Below are positions 38,145-47,372 of a DNA stretch of 64,000 nucleotides, in pieces. The stretch spans positions 62,001-126,000 of the forward strand of contig NZ_CP065801.1 in the NCBI RefSeq assembly GCF_023206215.1. The letters are read 5' to 3'. This stretch comes from Butyrivibrio fibrisolvens. GTDB taxonomy: Bacteria; Bacillota; Clostridia; Lachnospirales; Lachnospiraceae. The notes beneath the pieces were generated by a model. The model did not search any database and was not told the DNA's origin. It was given only the letters and a program-made list of their open reading frames with translations. How positions within the stretch are numbered: position 1 is the stretch's first letter; each line of letters begins with the position of its first letter. A program made the position numbers and the translations under genes.

Positions 38145-38357
38145 TCAGATAGCTTCCAATTCCTTAAATAATCTCTCTATTTCTTCCGCTTCAGATTCAG
38201 ATACCTTCTGCATTATGCATCCCGCATGAACCAGGACCCTGTCTCCTTTTTGTACATCAACAAGTCCTGTACGGGCATTAACTGTATTTCCATTAAAATC
38301 CACAGTCGCATCTTTATCTCTTACCTCAATTACTGTTCCCGGTAATGCTACGCACAT
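38145..38357 (-). CDS. hypC: Hydrogenase maturation chaperone HypC
   Basis: 70 residues starting MCVALPG, with the conserved Cys2 that binds iron and the large subunit precursor. VDVQKGDRVLVHAGCIMQKV is the standard core beta-barrel region. It lies between hypF and hypD, giving the order F-C-D-E. An acidic helix closes the protein, as in homologues. Confidence 0.95.
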   Translation of the reverse strand: MCVALPGTVIEVRDKDATVDFNGNTVNARTGLVDVQKGDRVLVHAGCIMQKVSESEAEEIERLFKELEAI

Positions 38358-38371
38358 ATATGATCACTCCT

Positions 38372-40939
38372 TTAATCCTTTATTTCCAGCTTGCATCCTG
38401 ATAGATACAGCTGTCCCAAAGCCAGTCCTCCATCGCCTGGCGGTACCAGCGAATTCTGATACAATGTATACTCTTTATCATTGCATATCATCTGTAAATC
38501 CTTATTAAGTATCCTATTTAAAAATGTGCCTCCGCCAATAGCTATATTTTTATTCTCATAGCCGTAAAATCTTCCTATATTCTCTGCTACTTCTACAGCG
38601 GCCTTTGATAACGACTTATGAAACCCAAGAGAAAGATCCATAATATCTTCTCCCTCAAGAAGTTTATTACATATATCAGCTATCAGTCTGACACCATCCA
38701 TGTAGAATATACCATTTTTTATAATATCAATAGAAAGAGGCGTCGCCATCTTAGCACCAGCAGCACATATTTCAAGTTTGGATGCACACTCGCCTTCGTA
38801 GCTATTATAACAGCATACACCAAGAAGAGCACATACCGCATCAAACAAACGCCCCATCGAAGTTGACTCTATAGTATTAATATTATGGTCTAGAGCTGCG
38901 TCCAACAATTTAATATCAGGTGCACGGTGGTCCTTAAATACACTTTCTAGACGTTTGGCTAAGTCATCTATAATACCAGAATCAATATATCCTCTTAACT
39001 TTGCTTCATGAAGATAACAATACAAAGATTTGAGAGCATCTCTTGAACCATCATCGCCGCCTATCATCTTTACTGGAAGCAAGCTTCCTGAATGTCTTAT
39101 TTTTACATTCCGCCTATGATCGCTGCCAGAATCCTTAGTGATATCACACCACCAAAATTCGCTTCCCCATATGCTATTGTCTTCTCCATATCCGGTGCCG
39201 TCAAATGCTATTCCCACAAATCTTCCGGTCATATCATGCTCAGCTGCAACAGCCATAACATGTGACAAGTGATGCTGGTAATGTCTTATTCTATCTTTGT
39301 CACCAGATAACTTAACAGCTTTTTTTGAAGATATATATGCAGGATGCTTGTCACAAACATACATTGTGGGCTTTATATCCAGCAAAGCTTCCATATGACC
39401 AATTGCATGATCATAGGAAGCAGCTGCTTCATAATCATCCAGATCTCCAAAATGTGCTGACAGATATGCTTTATCACCCTTCCCCAGCGCAAATACAGAC
39501 TTAAGATCTCCTCCAGCAGCAAAAGTCTCTTGTCTCAGTTCAAAAGGAAGATCCACCGGCCATGGCACAAGCCCTCTTGCACGCCTGATGATCTGGACTA
39601 CGCCTGAATTGACCTGATATATAGAGTCATCAAGAGGTGTTAATATCTTCCTTTCATGAGTCAGCATAAAATCAGGTCCACCAGTTCCAAGATATGACTT
39701 CATGATATCAGGATCAGTGACTATTGGCTCACCGCCCCTGTTACCGCTTGTCATTACAAGAGGCCCTGTCTCTTGTAGTAAAAGAATCTGAAGAGGACTA
39801 CAAGGAAGCATTGCTCCTACTCTGTCGCTTCCTGCCAGAACTTCGTCAGCAAATTCAGAAATCCCATCACACACCTTTCTTTTATTAAGAAGCACGATCG
39901 GCCTTGGATTAGATTTTAAAAGTTCTTCTTCTTTTGGCGATACTTTGCAGTATTTTTTGATAGAATCAATATCAGGGAACATTACTGCAAATGGCTTAGC
40001 TTCACGGTTCTTCCATATCCTAAGCTTCTTAACCGGTTCCTTTAAAAAAGGTGAAAAAGTAAAATGAAATCCGCCGATATCAAGAACTGCACCAATCTTA
40101 CCTTCTTTGATTCTTTCTATTGCTTTATATATGGCTTTATCATTAGAATATATTTCTTTATAATCAGAATATGTTTCATTATAATTAAAAGACCTCTCTG
40201 ATATACCTTTATGCTTATCATGAAACATACTATTCGAATATAAATCATTACCAATAGTATGATCATAAGATTCTATGTTGCTTTCTAAATCATATTCAAC
40301 ATACTTAAGCTGAGGACCGCACCTATGACAAGATATAGTCTGTGCATGCCTTCTAATATTTCCCTTTTGTGTATACTCATAAGAACAATCCGGGCACATC
40401 CTAAATATATCCATTGTTGTAGTATCTCTGTCATAAGGAACAGTATGCATTATTGAAAATCTAGGGCCGCATGAAGTGCAGCTTATAAATGGATACCTGT
40501 ATCGCCTGTTGTCCGGATCCAGAAGCTCTTTAGTACATGTATCACATATAGCAAGATCCGGCGGAAGAAGTCTTTCTGTGTCTATATGACTCCCGCTATC
40601 AGCGATCCTGAATGAACAATCACCGCTTATATAACCTTTGCACTCTATTTCAAACTCCGCTGCAGACATATCTTCAGTTACTATGCTGCTAATAACTGCA
40701 CCTGCCGGAGCATTTATCTCTATACTTTTAGTAAACATATCTAAGCTATCATTATCAGCACTTGCTACAATGATAACTATACCACCACAGTTTTTTACTA
40801 TACCGCTTATATTAAGTTCTTCTGCGCATTCTGCAATAAATGGTCTAAATCCTATTCCTTGTACAAGGCCCTTTACTGTGATACGTACACATTTTTTTTC
40901 AACCATATCAATTAAAATCATGGGGAATGGCAAGGCCAT
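38372..40939 (-). CDS. hypF: Hydrogenase maturation carbamoyltransferase HypF
   Basis: Up to 855 residues. In order: acylphosphatase domain (VRITVKGLVQGIGFRPFIAE, about 17-36), zinc fingers (CDTCTKELL, CTSCGPRF, CPDCSYEY, CHRCGPQ), YrdC-like domain, and Kae1/TobZ-like domain with HHLSHVMA and FDGTGYG. It makes the carbamoyl-AMP used for cyanide ligands. The start is unclear: ATG at 40939, 40921 and 40906 are possible, none with a good ribosome site, and a hairpin covers the first. About 45 Tyr/Asn/Ser-rich residues after the last zinc finger (about 225-270) are not usual in the family. Confidence 0.93.
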   Translation of the reverse strand: MALPFPMILIDMVEKKCVRITVKGLVQGIGFRPFIAECAEELNISGIVKNCGGIVIIVASADNDSLDMFTKSIEINAPAGAVISSIVTEDMSAAEFEIECKGYISGDCSFRIADSGSHIDTERLLPPDLAICDTCTKELLDPDNRRYRYPFISCTSCGPRFSIMHTVPYDRDTTTMDIFRMCPDCSYEYTQKGNIRRHAQTISCHRCGPQLKYVEYDLESNIESYDHTIGNDLYSNSMFHDKHKGISERSFNYNETYSDYKEIYSNDKAIYKAIERIKEGKIGAVLDIGGFHFTFSPFLKEPVKKLRIWKNREAKPFAVMFPDIDSIKKYCKVSPKEEELLKSNPRPIVLLNKRKVCDGISEFADEVLAGSDRVGAMLPCSPLQILLLQETGPLVMTSGNRGGEPIVTDPDIMKSYLGTGGPDFMLTHERKILTPLDDSIYQVNSGVVQIIRRARGLVPWPVDLPFELRQETFAAGGDLKSVFALGKGDKAYLSAHFGDLDDYEAAASYDHAIGHMEALLDIKPTMYVCDKHPAYISSKKAVKLSGDKDRIRHYQHHLSHVMAVAAEHDMTGRFVGIAFDGTGYGEDNSIWGSEFWWCDITKDSGSDHRRNVKIRHSGSLLPVKMIGGDDGSRDALKSLYCYLHEAKLRGYIDSGIIDDLAKRLESVFKDHRAPDIKLLDAALDHNINTIESTSMGRLFDAVCALLGVCCYNSYEGECASKLEICAAGAKMATPLSIDIIKNGIFYMDGVRLIADICNKLLEGEDIMDLSLGFHKSLSKAAVEVAENIGRFYGYENKNIAIGGGTFLNRILNKDLQMICNDKEYTLYQNSLVPPGDGGLALGQLYLSGCKLEIKD

Positions 40940-40944
40940 TCCCC
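40922..40944. other. Hairpin over the hypF start
   Basis: GGGGAATGG(N5)CCATTCCCC spans the first possible hypF ATG. It could limit translation or transcription between ech and hyp. It lacks a T run, so it is not a typical terminator. Confidence 0.4.
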
Positions 40945-40965
40945 AGTAGTATAATCACATTGTTA

Positions 40966-41005
40966 ACCTCATGTCACGAGCAAAGAAAGTGACTGATTGT
41001 TCACT
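40966..41005. repeat. Partial copy of the dispersed hairpin repeat
   Basis: AACCTCATGTCACGAGCAAAG followed by AGTGACTGATTGTTC, the left half of the family at 18741 and 32909. It overlaps the end of echF. Confidence 0.55.
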
Positions 41006-41399
41006 TTGCAGTATTAGCTGTATTATTAGCTTGTGTAGCTACAACCGGCTTTTCAGGTTCCGGTGGTCTGTCATAATGTGCTACATTTTTCTCAGGTCCG
41101 GGTGTCTGATAACCAGCTTCCATATGGAGACATTTCTTAGGGCACTTCTGAGTACAATATCCGCACTGGATGCAGTCAAATCTGTTGATCTCCCATGTAC
41201 GTGCTACTCTGTCAACCTTTATTGCACCTGAAGGACAGTTGATCGCACACAGTGTACATGATATACACTTCTCGATTTCAATTTCTATATGTCCGCGGCT
41301 TCCTTCCGGATATACCGCAGGCTCAAATGGATACTTGGTAGTAACCGGCTTTTTGAAGAGGTTACTAAGCATCGATTTTTTAAAAGTCATAATACTCAT
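41001..41399 (-). CDS. echF: Ech hydrogenase subunit F, 2[4Fe-4S] ferredoxin-like
   Basis: 132 residues. Two cluster motifs, CISCTLCAINCP and CIQCGYCTQKCP, carry electrons between ferredoxin and the small subunit. The N-terminus resembles NuoI/EchF. The C-terminus has an extra Pro/Ala/Asn tail of about 30 residues. GGAGG lies nine bases before the ATG. The gap to echE is 19 bases. Confidence 0.93.
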   Translation of the reverse strand: MSIMTFKKSMLSNLFKKPVTTKYPFEPAVYPEGSRGHIEIEIEKCISCTLCAINCPSGAIKVDRVARTWEINRFDCIQCGYCTQKCPKKCLHMEAGYQTPGPEKNVAHYDRPPEPEKPVVATQANNTANTAK

Positions 41400-41418
41400 T
41401 ATGTAAATCCTCCTTCAA

Positions 41419-42498
41419 TCAGCGTTCTGTACAAGAGATACATGGATCAATACTTACTACAAGAGGGCCAACATCAGAATAATCTGCGCCCTTAAGCATC
41501 TCACAAAGAGGTGCGATATTAGCAAAGGTGGGGGTGCGGATTCTCATTCGATCAAGAATCTTAGTACCATTACCTTTGACATAATATATTGCCTCTCCTC
41601 TTGGCTGCTCTATTCTCATGAAATATTCGCCCTTAGGGAATCCTACAACCTTTGTTTCAAGCTCTCCCTCAGGAATCTTGGCAAAAGCCTGACGAATTAG
41701 ATCAATACTCTGAAACAGCTCATTTATACGAACTTCAAGTCTTGCATAGCAGTCGCAATCATTGGACACGATAGGCTCAAAATCAAGATCACCATATGCA
41801 CTATATCCTGTAAGACGGATATCATTCTTGATACCGCATGCTCTTGCAAACGGTCCTACTGCACCAAGGTCATGTGCTCTCTGCGTTGTAAGAACACCTA
41901 CGCCCTTTGATCTGGACTGCACCGAATAGTCGTTTAAGAATACTTTTGCTATATTTTTAATTTCTTTTTCAACAACATTCATCTGATCAAGGATGAATTT
42001 CTGCTGATCAGCATTTATGTCACGAAGAACGCCGCCGACCTTATTAACTGAGAAAATAAGTCTTCCGCCACATGTCATCTCATGAATATCAAGGATCTTC
42101 TCACGGATTCTCCATGCTTCATAGAAAAGTGACTCAAATCCAAATGCATCTGCAGCAAGTCCAAGCCATAATAGATGTGAATGAAGTCTCCCAAGCTCTG
42201 CCCATATTGTACGAAGGTACTTAGCCCTTGGCGGAACTTCTACATTCATGATATGTTCTACTGCTTCAACATAACCAAGACCATGTCCAAATGAGCAGAT
42301 ACCGCAGGTACGCTCTGCAATATACATCATTTCATTAAAATCTTTTTTCTCAGCAAGTCCTTCAAGACCTCTGTGAATAAATCCTATATTTGGTATAGCC
42401 TCTTCAACTACTTCATCTTCGATAACAAGATCAAGGTGAAGTGGCTCCGGAAGTACCGGATGCTGGGGGCCAAATGGAACTACACTTTTCTTACCCAT
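41419..42498 (-). CDS. echE: Ech hydrogenase subunit E, [NiFe] catalytic large subunit
   Basis: 359 residues. RTCGICSFGH (Cys65, Cys68) and DPCISC (Cys353, Cys356) supply the four Ni/Fe ligands. The protein ends three residues after the last Cys, so no C-terminal extension would be cut by a maturation protease. This fits group 4 Ech-type enzymes as I recall them. FRG-like IHRGLEGLAE and GVGVLTTQRAHDLGAVGP are family landmarks. It reduces protons or oxidises H2 on the cytosolic side. The start overlaps the echD stop as TAATG. Confidence 0.95.
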   Translation of the reverse strand: MGKKSVVPFGPQHPVLPEPLHLDLVIEDEVVEEAIPNIGFIHRGLEGLAEKKDFNEMMYIAERTCGICSFGHGLGYVEAVEHIMNVEVPPRAKYLRTIWAELGRLHSHLLWLGLAADAFGFESLFYEAWRIREKILDIHEMTCGGRLIFSVNKVGGVLRDINADQQKFILDQMNVVEKEIKNIAKVFLNDYSVQSRSKGVGVLTTQRAHDLGAVGPFARACGIKNDIRLTGYSAYGDLDFEPIVSNDCDCYARLEVRINELFQSIDLIRQAFAKIPEGELETKVVGFPKGEYFMRIEQPRGEAIYYVKGNGTKILDRMRIRTPTFANIAPLCEMLKGADYSDVGPLVVSIDPCISCTER

Positions 42499-43079
42499 TA
42501 TTTCTGACCTCCTTCATTATTATTGGCAGGAGCATTTGCAGCTGCAGCCTTGGCAGCAAGGGCCTTGGCTTTTGCCTCTGCTATTGCTCTTGCTTTAGCT
42601 TCCTCGGCAGCTTTTGCCTCCTCTTCTGCCTTTCTGGCAGCTTCTATGGCAGCTTTTTTCTCTTCTTCTATACGCTTTTTCTCTTCTTCCTCAGCCTTTT
42701 CCTTCTTTTCAAGAGCGCCCGGAGGAAGCATGGGAGCTTCTTTCTCAATACGATAGAACTTACCATGATAATTAACATCGATCATCTCGATATTAACGTC
42801 AAAAAGCTCTGCCATCTCATTTTCATAGAAAACAGCATATGGATAGATCTTACAGATACTTGGTACCTGTTCAAAAACTTCTATAACTACGCGAAGTATT
42901 GAGTACTGATATGTATCATCATCTGCAAAAGTATAGCTAAGCTCATACTTTTCATTAACATAAGCAACACAGATCTGTGACAGACGAAGACCTGCCTCTT
43001 TTTTCTTCATAACCTCGAACAGGAGCTTATCTACAGGGATAGTCTCATGAATCTGTTCTGGATTCATAACATTGATCAT
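42498..43079 (-). CDS. echD: Ech hydrogenase subunit D (NuoC-like) with charged Ala-rich tail
   Basis: 193 residues. Residues 1-120 match the 30-kDa (NuoC/EchD) domain, with AELFDVNIEMIDVNYHGKFYRI near its end. About 70 more residues follow, nearly all Ala, Glu and Lys in heptad-like runs (EKAEEEEKKRIEEEKK), then Asn-rich. This predicts a long exposed helix not usual for the subunit. It could be a spacer, a docking arm or a lineage-specific extension. It overlaps echC by 4 bases. Confidence 0.9.
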   Translation of the reverse strand: MINVMNPEQIHETIPVDKLLFEVMKKKEAGLRLSQICVAYVNEKYELSYTFADDDTYQYSILRVVIEVFEQVPSICKIYPYAVFYENEMAELFDVNIEMIDVNYHGKFYRIEKEAPMLPPGALEKKEKAEEEEKKRIEEEKKAAIEAARKAEEEAKAAEEAKARAIAEAKAKALAAKAAAANAPANNNEGGQK

Positions 43080-43531
43080 ATGTTTGCTCCCTTCTGATTT
43101 TTAACAAGTTCATCATGTTCATCGGAACGCTTCTGGAACAGGGCTACAGCCTGTATGATTCCGTCTATAATAGACTGTGGTCTTGCAGCGCATCCCGGAA
43201 CATAAATATCTACAGGAATAACAGTATCTGCGCCGCCCAGAATATTGTATGTATCTTTGAATACACCACCTGTACATGCACATACACCAACTGCTACGAC
43301 TACCTTAGGTCGTGGCATCTGATCGTAGAGCTGCTTAACAACAGGTGCATTCTGCGCATTAATACCTCCTGTGATAAGGAAAATATCTGCCTGCATAGGA
43401 TCACCTGTATTCACAACACCAAGTCTCTCCGCATCATATACAGGTGTCAGCGAAGCCAGAACTTCTATATCACATCCATTACAGCTCGATCCATCATAGT
43501 GGAGGAGCCAAGGGGATCTTTTTATATTCAT
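43076..43531 (-). CDS. echC: Ech hydrogenase subunit C, [4Fe-4S] small subunit
   Basis: 151 residues. SSCNGCDIEVLA gives two cluster ligands, GVCACTGGVF and YVPGCAARP the others, as in NuoB-type small subunits. It passes electrons from EchF to the Ni-Fe site. The end overlaps the echD start. Confidence 0.93.
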   Translation of the reverse strand: MNIKRSPWLLHYDGSSCNGCDIEVLASLTPVYDAERLGVVNTGDPMQADIFLITGGINAQNAPVVKQLYDQMPRPKVVVAVGVCACTGGVFKDTYNILGGADTVIPVDIYVPGCAARPQSIIDGIIQAVALFQKRSDEHDELVKNQKGANI

Positions 43532-43551
43532 CTCATGTGTCCTTTCTTACA

Positions 43552-44415
43552 TCAGCCGATCAGCATCAGAACCATCAGATTAACGCCACCGGCCAGAAGA
43601 GTTACAAACCAGCTAAGTTTCAACATATCCTGCCACTTCATACGTGCAGACGAATTGTCTATAAGGATCTCAAGAAAATAAGTTGCAAGTATTACTACTA
43701 CAGCTACCAGATAGCTGATAGGATTCTTGTTGATTATAAACAGAGCTTCTACAGACAGCATAAGAATAGTCTCATACCACTCTGTGATCTGGAAGTAGGC
43801 AAGATTCTTAGCACCCATTTCTGTAGTAAGACCCTTAACCAGTTCCTGATGCGGGTGGTGAGATTGTGCGCTGTCAAAAGGGGACTTACGCATCTTAATT
43901 GTAAGAATAAATACAAAAGCCACAAAAAATCCCGGCATTTTAATAATTGCACTAGTATCCTGATTTATAATCTCATCAATCTCGAAAGATCCGGTTGTAA
44001 GATAAAAACCTACAGCTGCAAGGAGAACAGCAGGCTCATATGCCATATCCTGTACAAGCTCGCGAAGACCTCCCATAGTACTCATAGGAGATCCTGTAAC
44101 TGTAGCTGCAAAGTATATAAATATTGCAGCAGACGACAGTACGAAGAAGATCATAAGAAGATCAACACCAGCATAGAACATACAGCCAGTCATTATAGTA
44201 AGAAGAAGATATGACATTATCAAAAATGACTGTGATCTGTCTACAACGATTATCTGCTTTTTGAAAAGCTTGATCACATCAAATAAAGGCTGTCTTATTG
44301 GAGGTCCCACACGTCTTTGCATTCTAGCAGAGATCTTGCGGTCAAATCCTTCAAGGATCGCACCGATAAACGGAGCCACTATTATATAACAAAGAACAGG
44401 TATTATTTTTGTCAT
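43552..44415 (-). CDS. echB: Ech hydrogenase subunit B, NuoH-like membrane protein
   Basis: 287 residues with about eight membrane segments. RMQRRVGPPIRQPLFDVIKLFKK and FAFVFILTIKMRKSPFD are the NuoH/EchB loop motifs. It anchors the soluble arm and links redox to ion movement. It overlaps echA by 4 bases. Confidence 0.93.
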   Translation of the reverse strand: MTKIIPVLCYIIVAPFIGAILEGFDRKISARMQRRVGPPIRQPLFDVIKLFKKQIIVVDRSQSFLIMSYLLLTIMTGCMFYAGVDLLMIFFVLSSAAIFIYFAATVTGSPMSTMGGLRELVQDMAYEPAVLLAAVGFYLTTGSFEIDEIINQDTSAIIKMPGFFVAFVFILTIKMRKSPFDSAQSHHPHQELVKGLTTEMGAKNLAYFQITEWYETILMLSVEALFIINKNPISYLVAVVVILATYFLEILIDNSSARMKWQDMLKLSWFVTLLAGGVNLMVLMLIG

Positions 44416-46355
44416 AAGATTGCACCTCCGAGTGTACGGGAAATTATCATACTAAGCATAATGATAAGCACTGCCGCTGTAATAGCCATACTCGGTATCA
44501 TAAGCTTACGCTGTCCGCATACATTCTTAAAATAAAGATTAGAAAGAACAAGTTCTCTGTCTGCTCCCATAGAACCAACAAATGCATCATTTTTGCCTGT
44601 ATTGATACCATTCATATAAGAAAGCTTTTGATTTGCACGAAGCTTCTTATCATGAATATATGCCAGAATAGGAACTGCAAAGAAAAAGCATATTAATATA
44701 ATAAGTATATAAAGAACATTGTTGCCTATAACCTGTTTGGATTCACCGAACATCTCAACAAGAAGAGGATCCACATATGTTGATGAAAGAAGCGGGAATA
44801 ACACGCAAAGGGCTATCATAAGAATTGCATGTATTGTAAGTGAGATCATCTCATTTTTCTTGGTGATATCTCTTACTACAGGCTTGTTTGTATGTGCTAT
44901 AAGCTTACCAAGCCACTTGGTCCAGTAAAAAGATGTTGTAGCAGAACCAAAGCAGATAAAGAATACCAGCATGATATTTCTTTCATCTACAGATGCCTTA
45001 AGAGCAGCCCATTTGGAGATTAGCATACCAAACGGTGCAAGGAACATACCACATATTCCTATGAACATGAAAACTGCAAGTACAGGAAGTCTGTATAAAA
45101 GACCATGCATATTCTCTACATCACGGCTATGAAGAGAGTTCTCTGTAGCACCTATATCCTGGAACAGAAGTGACTTTGATATAGCATGGAATATCATAAG
45201 AAAGCATCCTGCCCATATAGTCTCAGGTCTTCCTACACCAGCGCAGGCAACCATAAGACCAAGGTTAGAAATTGTAGACATGGCAAGAACCTTCTTACCG
45301 TCACTTTGCGCAATTGCCATTATTGATGCTGAAAGGAATGTAAAACCACCAATAAATGAGATCATAGTTCCTGTCAGTGTTCCTGACATCGCAGGAGCAA
45401 GACGGAAAAGAACATAAATTCCGGCTTTAACCATTGTTGCTGAGTGAAGAAGTGCAGATGAAGGTGTAGGTGCAACCATGGCTCCCAAAAGCCATTTTGA
45501 AAATGGAAGCTGAGCAGCTTTAGTAAGAGCTGCAAACGCAATAAGAGCAACACCTATTATCGCTGCCTTGGAATATGAATCTCCGTGTACCTGCGCAAGC
45601 TCTACCATAGCCTTAAGAGATACAGTATGCTCCTCAATAGCAAAATATATAATTCCAACAGTAAGTGCACATCCACCTAACAGGTTGATCCACAATGCTC
45701 TAAAAGAATTAAATATCGCTTCCTCTTCCTGCGTATATCCAATAAGAAGGAAGGAACATATACTTGTTGTCTCCCAGAACATTTCGATCCACATAAGGCT
45801 TTGTGATAAAACAAATCCAAACATAGCTCCCAAGAAGATAAACAGTATCATAAAGAAATAGTATCTTCTGTCCGGGATATTCGTGTGATAATGCTGATAA
45901 CCATGCATATATCCAACAGCATAGATTATGATTAGTGAACCTATGATTCCGATGATTATACACATAAGGATTGATAGATGATCTACGCGAATATGCGCGA
46001 TTCCATCTACATCAAACTTCGGCCCGAAGAACTCAAGCCATATGATTGCAAATGTCGGAATTATTGACATAAGACTGATCCATGGACGCTTGTACTTAAA
46101 ACTAAGAAAAGTAGCTACGCACATGAGAACCAGATCAGCAGTAAATATCAGCTTGTCAACATCCCTGGTATGTACATAAAATTCCTGCGGTTCAAATCCA
46201 GAAAGCCCCCATTGAACAACAAGAAGTCCTACCGTGATCATTATGATAACGGCACTTACATAGGCAATTGCATTTCTTATCTTATTAATTCTGATACAAT
46301 ACATGAAAACAGAGATAATAAGCGGAAAGCAAATAAGAAATGGTATTTCCCACAT
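44412..46355 (-). CDS. echA: Ech hydrogenase subunit A, NuoL/MrpA-type ion-pumping subunit
   Basis: 647 residues, about 16 membrane segments. WIEMFWETTSICSFLLIGY holds the Glu of the ion path, and ALTKAAQLPFSKWLLGAM the conserved Lys region. With EchB it would move H+ or Na+ when ferredoxin electrons reach protons. It is the first gene of the operon. AGGAGG lies ten bases before the ATG, and a promoter is seen about 115 bases upstream. Confidence 0.93.
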   Translation of the reverse strand: MWEIPFLICFPLIISVFMYCIRINKIRNAIAYVSAVIIMITVGLLVVQWGLSGFEPQEFYVHTRDVDKLIFTADLVLMCVATFLSFKYKRPWISLMSIIPTFAIIWLEFFGPKFDVDGIAHIRVDHLSILMCIIIGIIGSLIIIYAVGYMHGYQHYHTNIPDRRYYFFMILFIFLGAMFGFVLSQSLMWIEMFWETTSICSFLLIGYTQEEEAIFNSFRALWINLLGGCALTVGIIYFAIEEHTVSLKAMVELAQVHGDSYSKAAIIGVALIAFAALTKAAQLPFSKWLLGAMVAPTPSSALLHSATMVKAGIYVLFRLAPAMSGTLTGTMISFIGGFTFLSASIMAIAQSDGKKVLAMSTISNLGLMVACAGVGRPETIWAGCFLMIFHAISKSLLFQDIGATENSLHSRDVENMHGLLYRLPVLAVFMFIGICGMFLAPFGMLISKWAALKASVDERNIMLVFFICFGSATTSFYWTKWLGKLIAHTNKPVVRDITKKNEMISLTIHAILMIALCVLFPLLSSTYVDPLLVEMFGESKQVIGNNVLYILIILICFFFAVPILAYIHDKKLRANQKLSYMNGINTGKNDAFVGSMGADRELVLSNLYFKNVCGQRKLMIPSMAITAAVLIIMLSMIISRTLGGAIL

Positions 46356-46470
46356 ATTTGTAAATTCCTCCTGATATTATGATTGCATAAAAAAAGCGCA
46401 AGAATATAAGTACATATCGGCTGAGCCAATGCCTAAATCGTCTCATAAGCTACGCCTTTAAATAAGCCAC

Positions 46471-46499
46471 ATTATAATATACATCGAAACTCGTTCCAA
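46471..46499 (-). promoter_or_regulatory. Promoter of the ech-hyp operon
   Basis: On the - strand TTGGAA (46494-46499), 17 bases, TATAAT (46471-46476). The predicted leader is about 110 bases. Confidence 0.7.
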
Positions 46500-46613
46500 T
46501 TCTAGTTAAAAGTTTCACAAAATATATGGCAAATCTCTATGATATGTGCTAAAGTTAGTTCGATTATTTAGCTATTTTTACTTAGTCGAATTTACTAATG
46601 TTTTAGGTCGCAA

Positions 46614-46732
46614 GACATCCGGGGGATGTCTGCTTTGCGCCGACCGAAGTGGAACGTAGATGTGAGAGTTTCGAAGAAACAGACAATCCATTAGTCATAA
46701 GGGTCAAAAAGAACTTTTGACACCTACCTCAT
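46614..46732. mobile_element. MITE-like element, diverged partial copy C
   Basis: The right half matches copy A: GTGAGAGTTTCGAAGAAAC, then GGGTCAAAAAGAACTTTTGA and the end CACCTACCTCAT. The left half is replaced by other sequence starting with the hairpin GACATCC(GGG)GGATGTC. It lies between divergent echA and hypA. Confidence 0.6.
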
Positions 46733-46771
46733 TAATATATGGAGCTTTCATACTCCGGAAAGAATACTATC

Positions 46772-47119
46772 ATGCATGAAATGAGTTATATAATGCGCCT
46801 TGCCAAAATGGCGATAGATACTGCTACTAGCAATAATGCTAAATCTGTAGAATCAGTCTCTATACAAGTCGGCGAAATGACAGGCCTTATTCCTGAATAT
46901 CTAAAACGTTATTATCCTAAAGCTGTCCAGGGAACTATACTTGAAGGTTCTATGCTCCAAATAGAGTATCTTCCGGTACTCGTTAGATGCAGAAACTGCA
47001 GTTGTGAATATCATCCAGACAGAAGCAATGAATATCTGTGCCCTTCCTGCCGTGGTAGCGGATGTGATCTTCTAAAAGGCAGAGAATTTCTTATCAAAAA
47101 TATTGTTATAAATGACTAA
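46772..47119 (+). CDS. hypA: Hydrogenase nickel chaperone HypA
   Basis: 115 residues from the ATG at 46772 (MHEMSYIMRLAK), because HypA needs Met-His at its N-terminus to bind nickel. An upstream start at 46739 would add 11 residues that block this. CRNCSC and CPSC form the zinc site. It delivers nickel to EchE. It is divergent from the other hyp genes, and its usual GTPase partner HypB is not encoded in the window. Confidence 0.93.
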   Translation: MHEMSYIMRLAKMAIDTATSNNAKSVESVSIQVGEMTGLIPEYLKRYYPKAVQGTILEGSMLQIEYLPVLVRCRNCSCEYHPDRSNEYLCPSCRGSGCDLLKGREFLIKNIVIND

Positions 47120-47372
47120 ATTAACATGCAGCAATTAATGAGCCTTAAAATATTATATCTAAAGCATTTTCTGCCAACAAACCCATTACAAAATTAATGT
47201 CAATTATTAAAAAAGCATAAATTCACCATATTAACTCCAGCCCTTCAAAGTGCTAAAGTCTATATTATATTTAATCAAAGAAATAGCACAAATATTATAT
47301 ATTTTGGGATAACAGATTCTTAAAAGCATAATATTTCTTATTTATAAATCGTTAGGGTGCAAGGGAGCATAT

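Noticed and set aside
43115..44214. Long + strand frames opposite echC and echB
   Set aside because: They are antisense to clear hydrogenase genes and have no family features.
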